Shown in pieces: positions 53,341 to 62,155 of a DNA stretch of 64,000 nucleotides. Positions within the stretch are counted from its first letter, which is position 1. The number at the start of each line of letters is the position of its first letter. The position numbers and the translations under genes were made by a program. The notes under the pieces are model-generated. The model ran no database searches. It saw nothing but the letters and a program-made list of their open reading frames with translations, and was not told the DNA's origin. Origin of the DNA: Pseudogemmobacter hezensis (GTDB taxonomy: Bacteria > Pseudomonadota > Alphaproteobacteria > Rhodobacterales > Rhodobacteraceae); NCBI RefSeq assembly GCF_013155295.1, contig NZ_JABJXT010000004.1:62001-126000 (forward strand), given 5' to 3'.

Positions 53341-56300
53341 GTTCCGTCAGCACCGCGTCCCGCGCCTGATCGGCCAGCCCCCGCAGGCGAGCAAGCGCCG
53401 GGCCTGGATCACCGCCCGCCCGCGCCTGACGCTCGATTTCTTGCAGGCAGGCGGTCAGGGGGGCGAGGCTGAAATTCGCCGCAGCCCCCGCCAGCTGATG
53501 GGCCTCATGTGAAAGCGTCCGGGCGTCACCCGCCTTTGCCGCGCCGAAAATCAGTGGCAAGGCCTGGTCAAGCCTTGCCACAAACAGCCGTGCCAGCGCG
53601 GTCACCACATCGGGCGACAGGTCGGCCCTTATCTTCCCCAGCACGGATGGCGCGGTCCCAGTCAGGCTGGCGATCTCAGTTGGGCTTGGGGGCACAGTTG
53701 GGCTTGCGGGCGCAGCGGCCGCCGCTTTGCCCATCCCCGTGACGCTCGCCAGCACAGAGACCAGCGCGGAGATCAGGGCCCGGGGCGTCACCGGCTTTTC
53801 CAGCATCACCGCCATGCCCGCCTGCAGGCTTTTGGCAACCTCGGGGCCGCCGACATGGGCCGATATGCCGATCACCGGCACGTTGGCGCGGCGCGGATCG
53901 GGCAGGGCGCGGATATGGCGCAGGGCCTCGGTGCCGGGGATATCGGGCAGGTTCAGATCCATCAGCACGGCGTCATAATCGCCCGTCGCCGCCAGTGCGA
54001 CGGCGGCCTCTCCGGTTTCGGCCATCTGCAGCTGATGCCCGGCGGGGCCGAGGATGGCCGAGATCACCATGCGGTTGATCGGATGATCCTCGACCACCAG
54101 CAGCGACAGGGCGGGCAGATCGGGCAGAGGGGCGGGGGCGTCAGGGGCCGGGGCCCTGGCCTGCGGCAGATCCAGCCGCAGCGTGAAAACAGATCCCCTG
54201 TCCGAGCTGCTTTCCAGGGCCAGCACCGCCCCCATCTGATCGGCAAAGCGGCGGCAGATCGCCAGCCCCAGACCCGTGCCGCCGAACTGGCGGGCGCCGG
54301 AGGCCTCGCCGCGCTCAAAGGGTTCAAATATGCGGGTCCGGGCGTCCGGCGCGATGCCGGGGCCGGTGTCGCTGACGCGAAACAGATGATGCGGGCCGCG
54401 CGCGGTGATCTCCAGCGTGACCTGACCCGCCGCCGTATAGCGCACCGCATTCGACAGCAGATTAACGAGGATCTGGCGCAGGCGGCCCCGATCCCCCGTG
54501 ACGCGATCCCCCGTTATGCTACCCCTCGTGACGCTACCCCCCGTAAAACGCTCACCCGCCGCAGGTTCACTCGCCGCGCCGTCATCCGGGCGGGTGATGA
54601 TCCTTAGCGCCAGCCCCTTTTCCGCCGCTGCCGGGGCCAGCAGCCATTCCACATCGCCAATCAGCCGCGACAGCGAGAAATCGGCCTGTTTCGCCTGATC
54701 TGCCCCCCGCTCGGCACGGATGAAGTCGAGGATATCGCCCAGGATCACCATCAGCCGCTCGCCGGATTTTTCCAGCGCGGCCAACTGATCCAGCTGTTGC
54801 CCGCTTAGCCCCTCGCGCGGCAGCGAACGGATCATCCCCTGCATGCCGTTCATCGGCGTGCGGATCTCATGGCTCATCATCGCCAGAAATTCGGATTTGG
54901 CGTGATCGGCGGCCTCGGCCTTTTCGCGGGCGATGTCATGGGCGGCGACCTCTTCGCGCAGCTGGGCGGTCTGCGCATCGACCAGGCTTTGCAGGGCGCT
55001 GCGATGCTGGTGCAGCTCATCGAGGTGGCGGATGCGTTCCTGTTCCAGGGTGGCGTTATGGATGGCCTGGGCGCGAAAGACGCTGACGGCCTGCTCCATG
55101 CCGGCGATCTCATCCCGGCCCTCGGGGCGGATCTCTTCGCCGATGTCGCCGCCCGCCAGCCGCCGCATAGACCGTGCCAGCCGATCCAGACGGCGGGTGA
55201 TATTGCCGCGCACATAGAACCACAAAACCGCCAGCGAGACGATCAGCGCCGCCGCCGCGCCCCAGGACTGCAGGTTTTGCGCAAAGCGGATCGCATCCAG
55301 CACCCCGGCGCCCGCATCCGTCGCCCGCGCACTGACCGAGGCCGCAAGCCCGCCCGCCCCCTGCTCGATCCGCCCGGCAGCGAGGATCACGCTGTCCTGG
55401 GCCAAAGCGATGCGCCCCTCAAGCGCCAGCACCGCCGCCGTTGCATCCAGCGTGTCGGGGGCCCCCCGGGCCCGCGCGCCGGGCCTGCGCGGCTCGCCTG
55501 CGCGGATCACCGTCAAAAGCGCCAGCGCCCGGTTTGCCCGCACCGGATCGGTAATGCCCTGCACCCGGCGCGAGACGATCGACAGCCGCTCGGCCATTGC
55601 CTCGCGCAGCGCCGCCAGCTCCTGGGTTCTGTCATCTGCCCCATCCCCGGCCCGGTCAGGCAGATTGGCCAGCCGGTTCAGCAAAAGCCCCAGCTCTGAG
55701 GCATGGGCGCGCATCTCGAACATCAGGCTTAGCCGGAACAGATCCACCTCGATCAGCTTGTCCAGTGCGGCAAAGCGGGCCTCGGGGTCTTCCAGATCGT
55801 AAAGGTTTGAAATCGTGGCCGAGGCCCCGGCCTCGGCATTGGCGACCAGGGTGTCTGCGATGCCCCCCAGCTCGGCCGCGGCAGAAAGCCCCTCGTCTAT
55901 ATGCAGGCGCAGGGTCTGCCGTGCCAGGATCCGGCGCTGCACCACCAGATCAAGCACGCCAATGGCGCTGCGCAGATCGCGCACCCCGTCTTCCAGCACC
56001 GCAATCGCCTGGGCGTCGCTGTTGCGATAGCGCGTCAGCCTGGTGTTCAGCAGATCGGCCTCGGCAAAAAGCGCCGCCGTGCGCGCGCGCCGCGCATCCT
56101 CGCTTTGCACCTGCGCGAGGCCCGGCGCCAGCGCCATGATCCGGGCGCTGGCCTCGGTAAAGCCGCGCACCCCGGCCAGGGCGGGGATCGTCTCTTCGCT
56201 GGCGGCCCGCTGGCTGCGGATCGTGCTGCCCAGTTCCAGCGCGGAAAAGAGCGCGCTCAGGACAGGCAGGCCGGTGATCACCAGAAAGGCCAGCAAAAGC

Positions 56301-56362
56301 CGGGTGCCAAGCCCGCGCCTTTTGCCGCTTTCCGATGCGCCGCCTGTGCCATCGCTGGCCAT
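53318..56362 (-). CDS. torS: TorS-like hybrid sensor histidine kinase
   Basis: 1014 residues from the ATG at 56362 (GAAGAGG upstream; ATG at 56425 also in frame). Layout: first membrane helix near residue 20, a large mostly helical periplasmic sensor, second helix near 360 ([15 protein letters not shown]), HAMP, HisKA with [15 protein letters not shown] (His about 497), ATPase with [10 protein letters not shown] and [12 protein letters not shown], receiver with Asp in [13 protein letters not shown] (about 800), and Hpt with His in [11 protein letters not shown]. This is the full TorS phosphorelay. Two stretches hold tandem repeats (15-nt at 54489-54548, 18-nt at 53677-53712). With TorT divergent, it probably senses TMAO. 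Confidence 0.87.
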   Translation of the reverse strand: MASDGTGGASESGKRRGLGTRLLLAFLVITGLPVLSALFSALELGSTIRSQRAASEETIPALAGVRGFTEASARIMALAPGLAQVQSEDARRARTAALFAEADLLNTRLTRYRNSDAQAIAVLEDGVRDLRSAIGVLDLVVQRRILARQTLRLHIDEGLSAAAELGGIADTLVANAEAGASATISNLYDLEDPEARFAALDKLIEVDLFRLSLMFEMRAHASELGLLLNRLANLPDRAGDGADDRTQELAALREAMAERLSIVSRRVQGITDPVRANRALALLTVIRAGEPRRPGARARGAPDTLDATAAVLALEGRIALAQDSVILAAGRIEQGAGGLAASVSARATDAGAGVLDAIRFAQNLQSWGAAAALIVSLAVLWFYVRGNITRRLDRLARSMRRLAGGDIGEEIRPEGRDEIAGMEQAVSVFRAQAIHNATLEQERIRHLDELHQHRSALQSLVDAQTAQLREEVAAHDIAREKAEAADHAKSEFLAMMSHEIRTPMNGMQGMIRSLPREGLSGQQLDQLAALEKSGERLMVILGDILDFIRAERGADQAKQADFSLSRLIGDVEWLLAPAAAEKGLALRIITRPDDGAASEPAAGERFTGGSVTRGSITGDRVTGDRGRLRQILVNLLSNAVRYTAAGQVTLEITARGPHHLFRVSDTGPGIAPDARTRIFEPFERGEASGARQFGGTGLGLAICRRFADQMGAVLALESSSDRGSVFTLRLDLPQARAPAPDAPAPLPDLPALSLLVVEDHPINRMVISAILGPAGHQLQMAETGEAAVALAATGDYDAVLMDLNLPDIPGTEALRHIRALPDPRRANVPVIGISAHVGGPEVAKSLQAGMAVMLEKPVTPRALISALVSVLASVTGMGKAAAAAPASPTVPPSPTEIASLTGTAPSVLGKIRADLSPDVVTALARLFVARLDQALPLIFGAAKAGDARTLSHEAHQLAGAAANFSLAPLTACLQEIERQARAGGDPGPALARLRGLADQARDAVLTELAADAGQ
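54489..54548. repeat. 15-bp tandem repeat inside torS ATPase domain
   Basis: Four 15-base units coding a five-residue repeat ([20 protein letters not shown]) just before the [14 protein letters not shown] block. The family normally has a short loop here. Confidence 0.8.
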
Positions 56363-56450
56363 GATGCGTGAAACCTCTTCCCCCGGGGCCGGGTTTTCCC
56401 CAGACTGACCGCAAGCATGCGGCATCGAACAAGGGTCAGGCCACCGAAAA

Positions 56451-57602
56451 ATGCAACCAGGCGGCTATCTTTTGCGCCTGCTGGCCCAGAGTGCCTGGGT
56501 CGCAGGCATCACCCTGGGGGTCACGGTGGGGGCCACGGTGGGAAGCACGGTCGCGCTGCAGGCCCAGCCGTCAGAGCCCTGGCCCCTGCAGATGCACGCC
56601 ACCGAAACCACGGGCAACCAGGGCGCGGAGGGCCACCAGGGCGCGGCGGATGCGGATAGCGGCAAGCCCATCGCCTATCAGCCGCTGGCGCGGGCCGAGG
56701 CACCCTGGCGGCTGTGCATCCTTTACCCGCATCTCAAGGATTCCTACTGGCTCAGCGTCAATCACGGCATGGCCGAAGAGGCGCGGCGTCTGGGCGTTGG
56801 TTTCACCTTATATGAGGCGGGCGGCTATCCCAATCTGCCCCGCCAGATCCAGCAGGCCCGGGCCTGCGCCGAGGCGGGCGCGGATGCGCTGATCATCGGC
56901 ACCGTCTCTTATGACGGGATGACGCCCACGCTGCGCGAAATCGCCACCCGGATCCCGGTGATCGCCGCCGTCAATGACATCGCCCCCGAGGCGATCAGCG
57001 CCCGCGCTGCCGTGCCCTGGCGCGATATGGGCGCCGCCGCCGCCGCCCAGCTGGCGCGGCTGCATCCGAAAGGCTCGTCCCCTGTCAATATCGCCTGGTT
57101 TCCCGGCCCCGAGGGCGCGGGCTGGGTGCGGTTTGTCGAAGAGGGGTTTCGTACCGGGCTGGCTGACAGCTCGGCCCGGATCGTCGCGGTTCGCCATGGT
57201 GACACCGGGCGCGAAGAGCAGGTGCTGCTGATCGAGGACGTGCTCGACAGCCAGCCCGCGCTGGATTACCTGGTCGGCTCCGGGCCGATGGCCGAGGCGG
57301 CGGTCTCTATTCTGCGCGCGCGCGGGCGCGAGGATATCGGCATCATCTCGGATTACATGACCCATGCGGTGCATCGCGGTATCCTGCGCGGGCGGATCCT
57401 GGCCGCGCCCTCGGATTTTCCGGTGCTGCAGGGGCGGCTGGCGGTCGAGATGGCCGTTCGCGCCATTGAGGGCAAGCTGGAGATCCGCGCCGCCGGGCCA
57501 GACATCGTAACCGTCACCGCCGAGAACATCCGCGCCTATGACGGGGCCGAGACCCTGGCCCCCGCCGATTTCGCCCCCGTCTTTGCCATTGGCCCGCAAT
57601 AG
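56451..57602 (+). CDS. torT: TorT-like periplasmic TMAO-sensing binding protein
   Basis: 383 residues. An N-terminal hydrophobic segment (LLAQSAWVAGITLGVTVGAT) acts as a signal or anchor; a 50-residue low-complexity linker follows. The binding domain starts CILYPHLKDSYWLSVNHGMA, the TorT signature, then EEARRLGVGFTLYEAGGYPN, GADALIIGTVSYDG, IPVIAAVNDIAPEAISARAA. It is divergent from torS with a gap under 100 bases. TorT binds TMAO and contacts the TorS sensor domain in the periplasm. The ligand here is inferred. Confidence 0.87.
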   Translation: MQPGGYLLRLLAQSAWVAGITLGVTVGATVGSTVALQAQPSEPWPLQMHATETTGNQGAEGHQGAADADSGKPIAYQPLARAEAPWRLCILYPHLKDSYWLSVNHGMAEEARRLGVGFTLYEAGGYPNLPRQIQQARACAEAGADALIIGTVSYDGMTPTLREIATRIPVIAAVNDIAPEAISARAAVPWRDMGAAAAAQLARLHPKGSSPVNIAWFPGPEGAGWVRFVEEGFRTGLADSSARIVAVRHGDTGREEQVLLIEDVLDSQPALDYLVGSGPMAEAAVSILRARGREDIGIISDYMTHAVHRGILRGRILAAPSDFPVLQGRLAVEMAVRAIEGKLEIRAAGPDIVTVTAENIRAYDGAETLAPADFAPVFAIGPQ

Positions 57603-57745
57603 CCCGGTTTTGCAGCAGATCCGGCGGCGCATGTTTTCCTGGCCGTGAAATATATTGACATGTGGTTATGAGGCGGCGCTCATATTCCCAGCCCTGACCG
57701 GAGACTGCCTCAGCTTCCGCCCAGCTTCTGCCCAGCAGGAAAGCC

Positions 57746-59095
57746 ATGCGAAACAGCCCTGCCACCGTCCCCCTTTGTTGCCCTGCGGCTGCCCGCCGCC
57801 GCCTTTTGCAATCGGCGCTGGCGGCGGCTTTGGCGGGCCTGGTGCCGGGGCGGGCAAGGGCCCGCGAGGATGTGGTGCGCATCGGCTATCTCGGGCCGCT
57901 CAGCGGTCCGGTTGCCGCCTGGGGACAGCCCGGGCTGGATGGCAGCAGGCTTTGGGCGGATTGGGTCAATGCGGCGGGCGGGCTGCAGATCGGTCAGCGC
58001 CGCCTGCAGGTTGAGATCCGCGCCTTCGATGATGAATATGACCCGGCGCTGGCGCGGATCGGGGCCGGGCGGCTGATCCGGCGCGAGGGGGTCAGCCTTC
58101 TGATGATGCTGGGCGGCGACAGCTGGCCCGGCGCAGCCCAGGTGGTCAGTGAAACCGGGATGCTGGCGACGACGCTGATGCCCTCAGACCTCAGCCCTGA
58201 GACGCAGACCCTGATCGCCCCCGCCGAGGTGCATCCGATCTACAATGTCACGGGCGTTGACTGGCTGGCGCGAAACCGGCCCTGGCTGAAAAGCGCGGTG
58301 ATCTGCGCCCAGGATGATGTGTTCGGCCTGCCATCCATCGCTACATATGTGGCGGCTTTTCGGGCGGCCGGGATCACCCTGACCGATGAGCCGCTTTTGT
58401 TCGACCCCGCCACCCGTGATTTTGCGCCCCTGGTGCGGCGGATGCTGGCTGGGTCTGGTGGGGCGGGATCCGGGGGGGCGGGAATTGGCGGCCAGAGGCC
58501 CGATATTGTCTGCCTCGACACCTGTTACCCCGATTACATCCTGCCGATCTGCGAAGAGCTGCATCGCCAGGGCTTTGCCGGGCAGATCCTGTCCTGCACG
58601 CTGGATTTCCACGACCGCATCATCGCCCGCACCTCGCCCGATTTCCTGGAAGGCGCGATCTTTCAGTTCCCCGATTTCGACGACCCGGCGCTGGCCTCGG
58701 GGGCGGTGAATTTCCAGGATCCCGCCCGCTTTCATGCCGAATATGAGGTGCGGTTTCCAGGCAGCTGGAGCTCGGTCTCCTGGCAATATGCCGCCGTGCT
58801 GGATCTGTGGAAGGCTGCCGCCGAGGCTGCCGGATCGGTCGCCCCCGAGGCCGTGCTGGCGGCGCTGAAATCGGGGGCAGAGCTGGCCCATGTCTTTGGC
58901 CCGGCGCGGTGGTGGGGCGCCGAGCTGTTCGGCATCCCGAATGCGCTGGTCGGCAATTGGCCGGTGGTCGAGATCACGGGCGGGCGGGCGCGGATCCGCG
59001 AGTTTGTCTCTGTGCCCGACTGGTATGACCGCCACGGCCCCCTTTTGCATGAGGAGATGGCGCGATATGGCCAGCTTTGGTCGCAGCGCAGTTAG
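57746..59095 (+). CDS. Amide/urea/branched-chain-type ABC substrate-binding protein (orphan)
   Basis: 449 residues. The leader has consecutive Arg before a hydrophobic stretch (AAARRRLLQSALAAALAGLV), like a Tat or Sec signal, cleaved near GRARA. The mature part begins VVRIGYLGPLSGPVAAWGQP, standard for Peripla_BP_6 (urea, amides, leucine). A glycine-rich 15-base repeat (58451-58495; GSGGA twice, then GIGGQ) interrupts the middle. No permease or ATPase is adjacent, and it follows torT on the same strand by 143 bases. It may serve a transporter elsewhere or act as another sensory input. Confidence 0.83.
   Translation: MRNSPATVPLCCPAAARRRLLQSALAAALAGLVPGRARAREDVVRIGYLGPLSGPVAAWGQPGLDGSRLWADWVNAAGGLQIGQRRLQVEIRAFDDEYDPALARIGAGRLIRREGVSLLMMLGGDSWPGAAQVVSETGMLATTLMPSDLSPETQTLIAPAEVHPIYNVTGVDWLARNRPWLKSAVICAQDDVFGLPSIATYVAAFRAAGITLTDEPLLFDPATRDFAPLVRRMLAGSGGAGSGGAGIGGQRPDIVCLDTCYPDYILPICEELHRQGFAGQILSCTLDFHDRIIARTSPDFLEGAIFQFPDFDDPALASGAVNFQDPARFHAEYEVRFPGSWSSVSWQYAAVLDLWKAAAEAAGSVAPEAVLAALKSGAELAHVFGPARWWGAELFGIPNALVGNWPVVEITGGRARIREFVSVPDWYDRHGPLLHEEMARYGQLWSQRS
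58451..58495 (+). repeat. 15-bp glycine-coding tandem repeat in the binding protein gene
   Basis: Three 15-base units code GSGGA, GSGGA and GIGGQ. Same period as the repeat in torS and located between two domains' strands, so likely a surface loop. Confidence 0.7.
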
Positions 59096-59318
59096 GCGCT
59101 GGTGGCGCAGGACAATCGCCCGCCTGCGCCGCCTGTCGGGCATCAAAGCTCCGCCCGTGCCACAGCAGATCGCCCGCAGCTCGCTTTATCATCTGCGGGT
59201 CGAGACCGGCCGCCGTGCCGGGACGTATGGGGCCCCGCCAGCCCCCCGCCTGCCAGCCCCCCGCCTTGCCACCCCCCGGACTGGCAGACCCCGGACAGGC
59301 GGGCGCTGCCCGGATTAG
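59067..59318 (+). CDS. Small basic, proline-rich ORF of unknown function
   Basis: 83 residues, starting with a GAGGAG site 8-10 bases upstream and overlapping the end of the binding protein gene. The start MASFGRSAVRRWWRRTIARL is Arg/Trp-rich, then PPVPQQIARSSLYHLRVETG, and the tail has a proline repeat coded by 15-base units at 59238-59267. No family recognised. The repeat and GC skew could make a chance frame, so this is a weak call. Confidence 0.3.
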   Translation: MASFGRSAVRRWWRRTIARLRRLSGIKAPPVPQQIARSSLYHLRVETGRRAGTYGAPPAPRLPAPRLATPRTGRPRTGGRCPD

Positions 59319-59324
59319 CGGCGC

Positions 59325-60551
59325 TTAGCTTTCAACCGCGCCGATCTGCCAGATAAAGACCGGCTCGGTGCCATTGACGGCATGATCGCCAAGGATGCGC
59401 TCTTTGTAGATCAGCGGGTTGTGGCTGGCGGCCACCCGCGCATTGCGCCAGTAGCGGTCCAGCGCCAGCGCGGTATCGGTCGCCGATGCGCCAAGCGCGT
59501 TGAAAAGATCCGAGGTCGCCCGCAGCGCCAGATCTGCCGCCGCCACCTGGGCCTCGGCCGAGGCCAGTTCAGCGGCGATATTGGCGGCATCATCGGCGGC
59601 TTTGTCGCCCGCCAGCGCGGTCTCATGGGCGCGGTCTGCGGCGCGGGCGGCCTCAAGCGTGGCGGCGCGGGCGGCGAAGGCAAAGGCACGCGCCCGGCCC
59701 ACCACCTGCAGGATCTGCGGGTCACGGGCCACCACCGTGCCCGAGCCATGCGAATAGGCGCGTTTGCGCTGGCTGACCTTTTCCGCCACATCCTGCACGG
59801 CCGCCAGTGCCGCCCCCGAAAGCACCGCGTTCAGCACCAGCTGGTAGAAGGCGGTCTGATAGCGGAACCGGGTCTCGAAGGGCACCAGAGCATCGGCCCC
59901 CAGTTTCGCATCTTTGAAGGTGGTGGTGCCGGTTCCGGTCAGCTTCTGGCCAAAGCCCTTCCAGTCATCGGCGCGGGTGATGCCGGGCTGATCGGCGCGC
60001 AAAATCGCCACCACCGGCGCCCCATTGTCAGAGCGCACCGCGTAGGTGTCGATCCAGTCTGCGAAAATCGTGCCGGTGGAATAGTATTTCTCGCCATCGA
60101 CGCGAAAGCCGTCACCCTCGGGCGTGACTTTGGTCAGGGTCTCACCCAGTTTCACATTGCCGACCTCTGACCAGGCATTGCCCGCCGTCTCGCCCGCGCC
60201 GAAGCGTTTCAGCCAGGCCTCGCCCTGGGCCTTTGGCGCGACCAGACGATCCTCGACCAGCGCGAAATGGCCGCGCAGCGCCTGGACGATATTGGTATCG
60301 GCGGCGGCAAGGTCGATCAGCAGATCGAAAAGCTGCTCCAGACTTGCGCCCGCGCCACCATATTCAACCGGCACCCGCAGGGCGGTAAAACCCGCCTCTT
60401 TCAGCCAGGTGATTTCCTCAAAGGGCAGGATCCGCTCGCGTTCGCGGTGGGTTGCCCCTTCGCGGATACGGGCAAACAGCGGCGCGAAACGGGCCTTCAG
60501 CGCGGCAGTATCGGGAAGGGCGGGGGCAATGCTGCGCTCTTGCAGGGTCAT
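59325..60551 (-). CDS. Acyl-CoA dehydrogenase-like monooxygenase (SfnC/DszC family)
   Basis: 408 residues with the acyl-CoA dehydrogenase fold: TWLKEAGFTALRVPVEYGGA, GNAWSEVGN, FRVDGEKYYSTGTIFADWID, and a C-terminal helical half ending ILGDHAVNGTEPVFIWQIG. It has no catalytic Glu context of true dehydrogenases and resembles flavin-dependent DszC/SfnC proteins that use reduced FMN and O2 on sulfur compounds. The downstream-side neighbour is SfnG-like, 43 bases away, so both likely serve sulfone or organosulfur use. No flavin reductase gene is nearby. Confidence 0.82.
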   Translation of the reverse strand: MTLQERSIAPALPDTAALKARFAPLFARIREGATHRERERILPFEEITWLKEAGFTALRVPVEYGGAGASLEQLFDLLIDLAAADTNIVQALRGHFALVEDRLVAPKAQGEAWLKRFGAGETAGNAWSEVGNVKLGETLTKVTPEGDGFRVDGEKYYSTGTIFADWIDTYAVRSDNGAPVVAILRADQPGITRADDWKGFGQKLTGTGTTTFKDAKLGADALVPFETRFRYQTAFYQLVLNAVLSGAALAAVQDVAEKVSQRKRAYSHGSGTVVARDPQILQVVGRARAFAFAARAATLEAARAADRAHETALAGDKAADDAANIAAELASAEAQVAAADLALRATSDLFNALGASATDTALALDRYWRNARVAASHNPLIYKERILGDHAVNGTEPVFIWQIGAVES

Positions 60552-60594
60552 GGTCGGCTCTTTCTTTGCATGTCTGAAAGGGGGCGGGGCGGCC

Positions 60595-61713
60595 TTATTC
60601 AGCGGCCACAGCCTTTTGTGCAGGAGGGGGGGCTTTCGCCCGCGCGGCCTCGATCTCGCGGATCAGCGGCAGGACGTGTTCGCCGAAAGCGGCAACCTCT
60701 TCCTGGAAATGCAGGAAGCCCAGCAGGACCAGATCGGCCCCGGCCTCTTTCAGCGCGACGATCCGTTCTGCCACCTGCTGCGGCGTGCCGATCAGGTTCG
60801 GGCGGAAGCCGTCGTTATACTGCACCAGATCCTCAAAGGTGGATTTGGCCCAGTTGCCCTCGCCCTCGGGGCTGGCGGCGCCTGCGTTTTTCACCTGGCC
60901 CGCGAAACCTGCGACCGCCTCGGGATTGGCCTTGTCGAGGATCTCCTGGAGGACGGCTTTCGCCTCTTCCTCGGTCTCGCGCACGATGGCAAAGGCGTTG
61001 ATGCCGATCTTTACCCTGCGGTTGTTCAGGGCCGCTTTGGCCTGGATATCCGCGACCTGGGCGCGCAGCCCTTCGGGGGTATTGCCGTTGGTGAAATACC
61101 AGTCAGAGACCCGCGCCGCCATGTCTCGCGCCGCACGGGACGAGCCGCCCTGGAAGATTTCCGGCTGCGGATCAATCGGTTTGGGCTTCAGGCTGTAGTC
61201 GTTGAAACGGTAGAAATCACCGCGGAATGTATAGCTTTCCTCGCCCCAGATGCCGCGCAGCGCCCGGATGAATTCCTCAGAGCGGCGATAGCGTTCGTCA
61301 TGGTCCAGCCAGTGCTCGCCGATCGCCGCGAATTCGCCCCGGAACCAGCCCGAGACGATATTGACCGCGATCCGCCCGTTCGAGAGGTGGCTGATGGTGG
61401 CGATCTGCTTGGCGGCCAGCGCCGGGTTCCACGGCCCCGGCAGGATCGCGGCAATCACCTTCAGCTTTTCGGTATGGGCCAGCAGATCCTGGCTGAAAGT
61501 GACCGATTCATGCTGATTGTCGGCACCATATCCGGCGGTGAAACGGATCTGGCTGAGCGCATAGTCAAAGCCCGCCTTCTCGGCGATCTGCGCCAGTTTG
61601 CGGTTGTATTCGGGTGTCCAGCTGGTGCGCTGTTCGATGTTCGAGATCACCAGCCCGCCCGAGACATTGGGCACCCAATAGGCGAATTTCAGGGCGTCAT
61701 CGGCAGTCGACAT
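60595..61713 (-). CDS. sfnG: FMNH2-dependent dimethyl sulfone monooxygenase (SfnG-like)
   Basis: 372 residues from the ATG at 61713 (AAAGGAG upstream), the length of SfnG; the upstream open frame is not coding. Bacterial luciferase fold: FAYWVPNVSGGLVISNIEQR at the start, then GFDYALSQIRFTAGYG, LLAHTEKLKVIAAILPGPWN, NGRIAVNIVSGWFRGEFAAI, PEIFQGGSSRAARDMAARVS. It turns dimethyl sulfone into methanesulfinate and formaldehyde, so sulfur can be assimilated. It is the first gene of the pair with the SfnC-like gene. Confidence 0.85.
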   Translation of the reverse strand: MSTADDALKFAYWVPNVSGGLVISNIEQRTSWTPEYNRKLAQIAEKAGFDYALSQIRFTAGYGADNQHESVTFSQDLLAHTEKLKVIAAILPGPWNPALAAKQIATISHLSNGRIAVNIVSGWFRGEFAAIGEHWLDHDERYRRSEEFIRALRGIWGEESYTFRGDFYRFNDYSLKPKPIDPQPEIFQGGSSRAARDMAARVSDWYFTNGNTPEGLRAQVADIQAKAALNNRRVKIGINAFAIVRETEEEAKAVLQEILDKANPEAVAGFAGQVKNAGAASPEGEGNWAKSTFEDLVQYNDGFRPNLIGTPQQVAERIVALKEAGADLVLLGFLHFQEEVAAFGEHVLPLIREIEAARAKAPPPAQKAVAAE

Positions 61714-62155
61714 CTGGGGCAACTCCTTTGGGTGGGCCAGGTGCTCGCTGGTCCTGACAGGGGGATAGGATGGGGACGGTCTTTGTTCTTTCCCGAAAAA
61801 CCGGGCGCGAGCCTGGCCGATCATGCCGGGATAAGGCCGACACTCTGGCTCGGGCCATTCCAAATATATCTGTGGCGGCGACAGGATTATTCTTCGCGCC
61901 GCGCAGGCGGGCATGGGCCAGCCCGGGGCTGCCGGGCGGGATCGCGGGTTTTCTGCTGCGAAAGGGGCGGGGCGGGGGCGAACTTTGCCCCGCGCAGGCC
62001 CGGCAAGAGAACAGCCGCATGCTTTCGGGCAAGAGAAGGATTTTGCCCCTGATCGCCGAAACCCGGCGCGACTGCCCGCAGAAATCACCAGGGCGGCCTG
62101 TAAAAATCAGGCCTCCTGGCGAATTACAGGCATTTCCCCGGTCTTTTCTTCGGGC
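61714..62155. other. 442-base intergenic region upstream of sfnG-like gene
   Basis: No credible gene. It is unusually rich in G-runs (for example 61968-61980). A small hairpin CCCG-AAAAAC-CGGG lies about 61786-61799. A sigma-54 or CysB-type site expected for sulfur-starvation control was looked for and not found with confidence. Confidence 0.5.

Noticed and set aside
61714-62155. Sigma-54 promoter for the sulfone monooxygenase gene
   Set aside because: No convincing GG-N10-GC pair with proper flanks was found on the minus strand.
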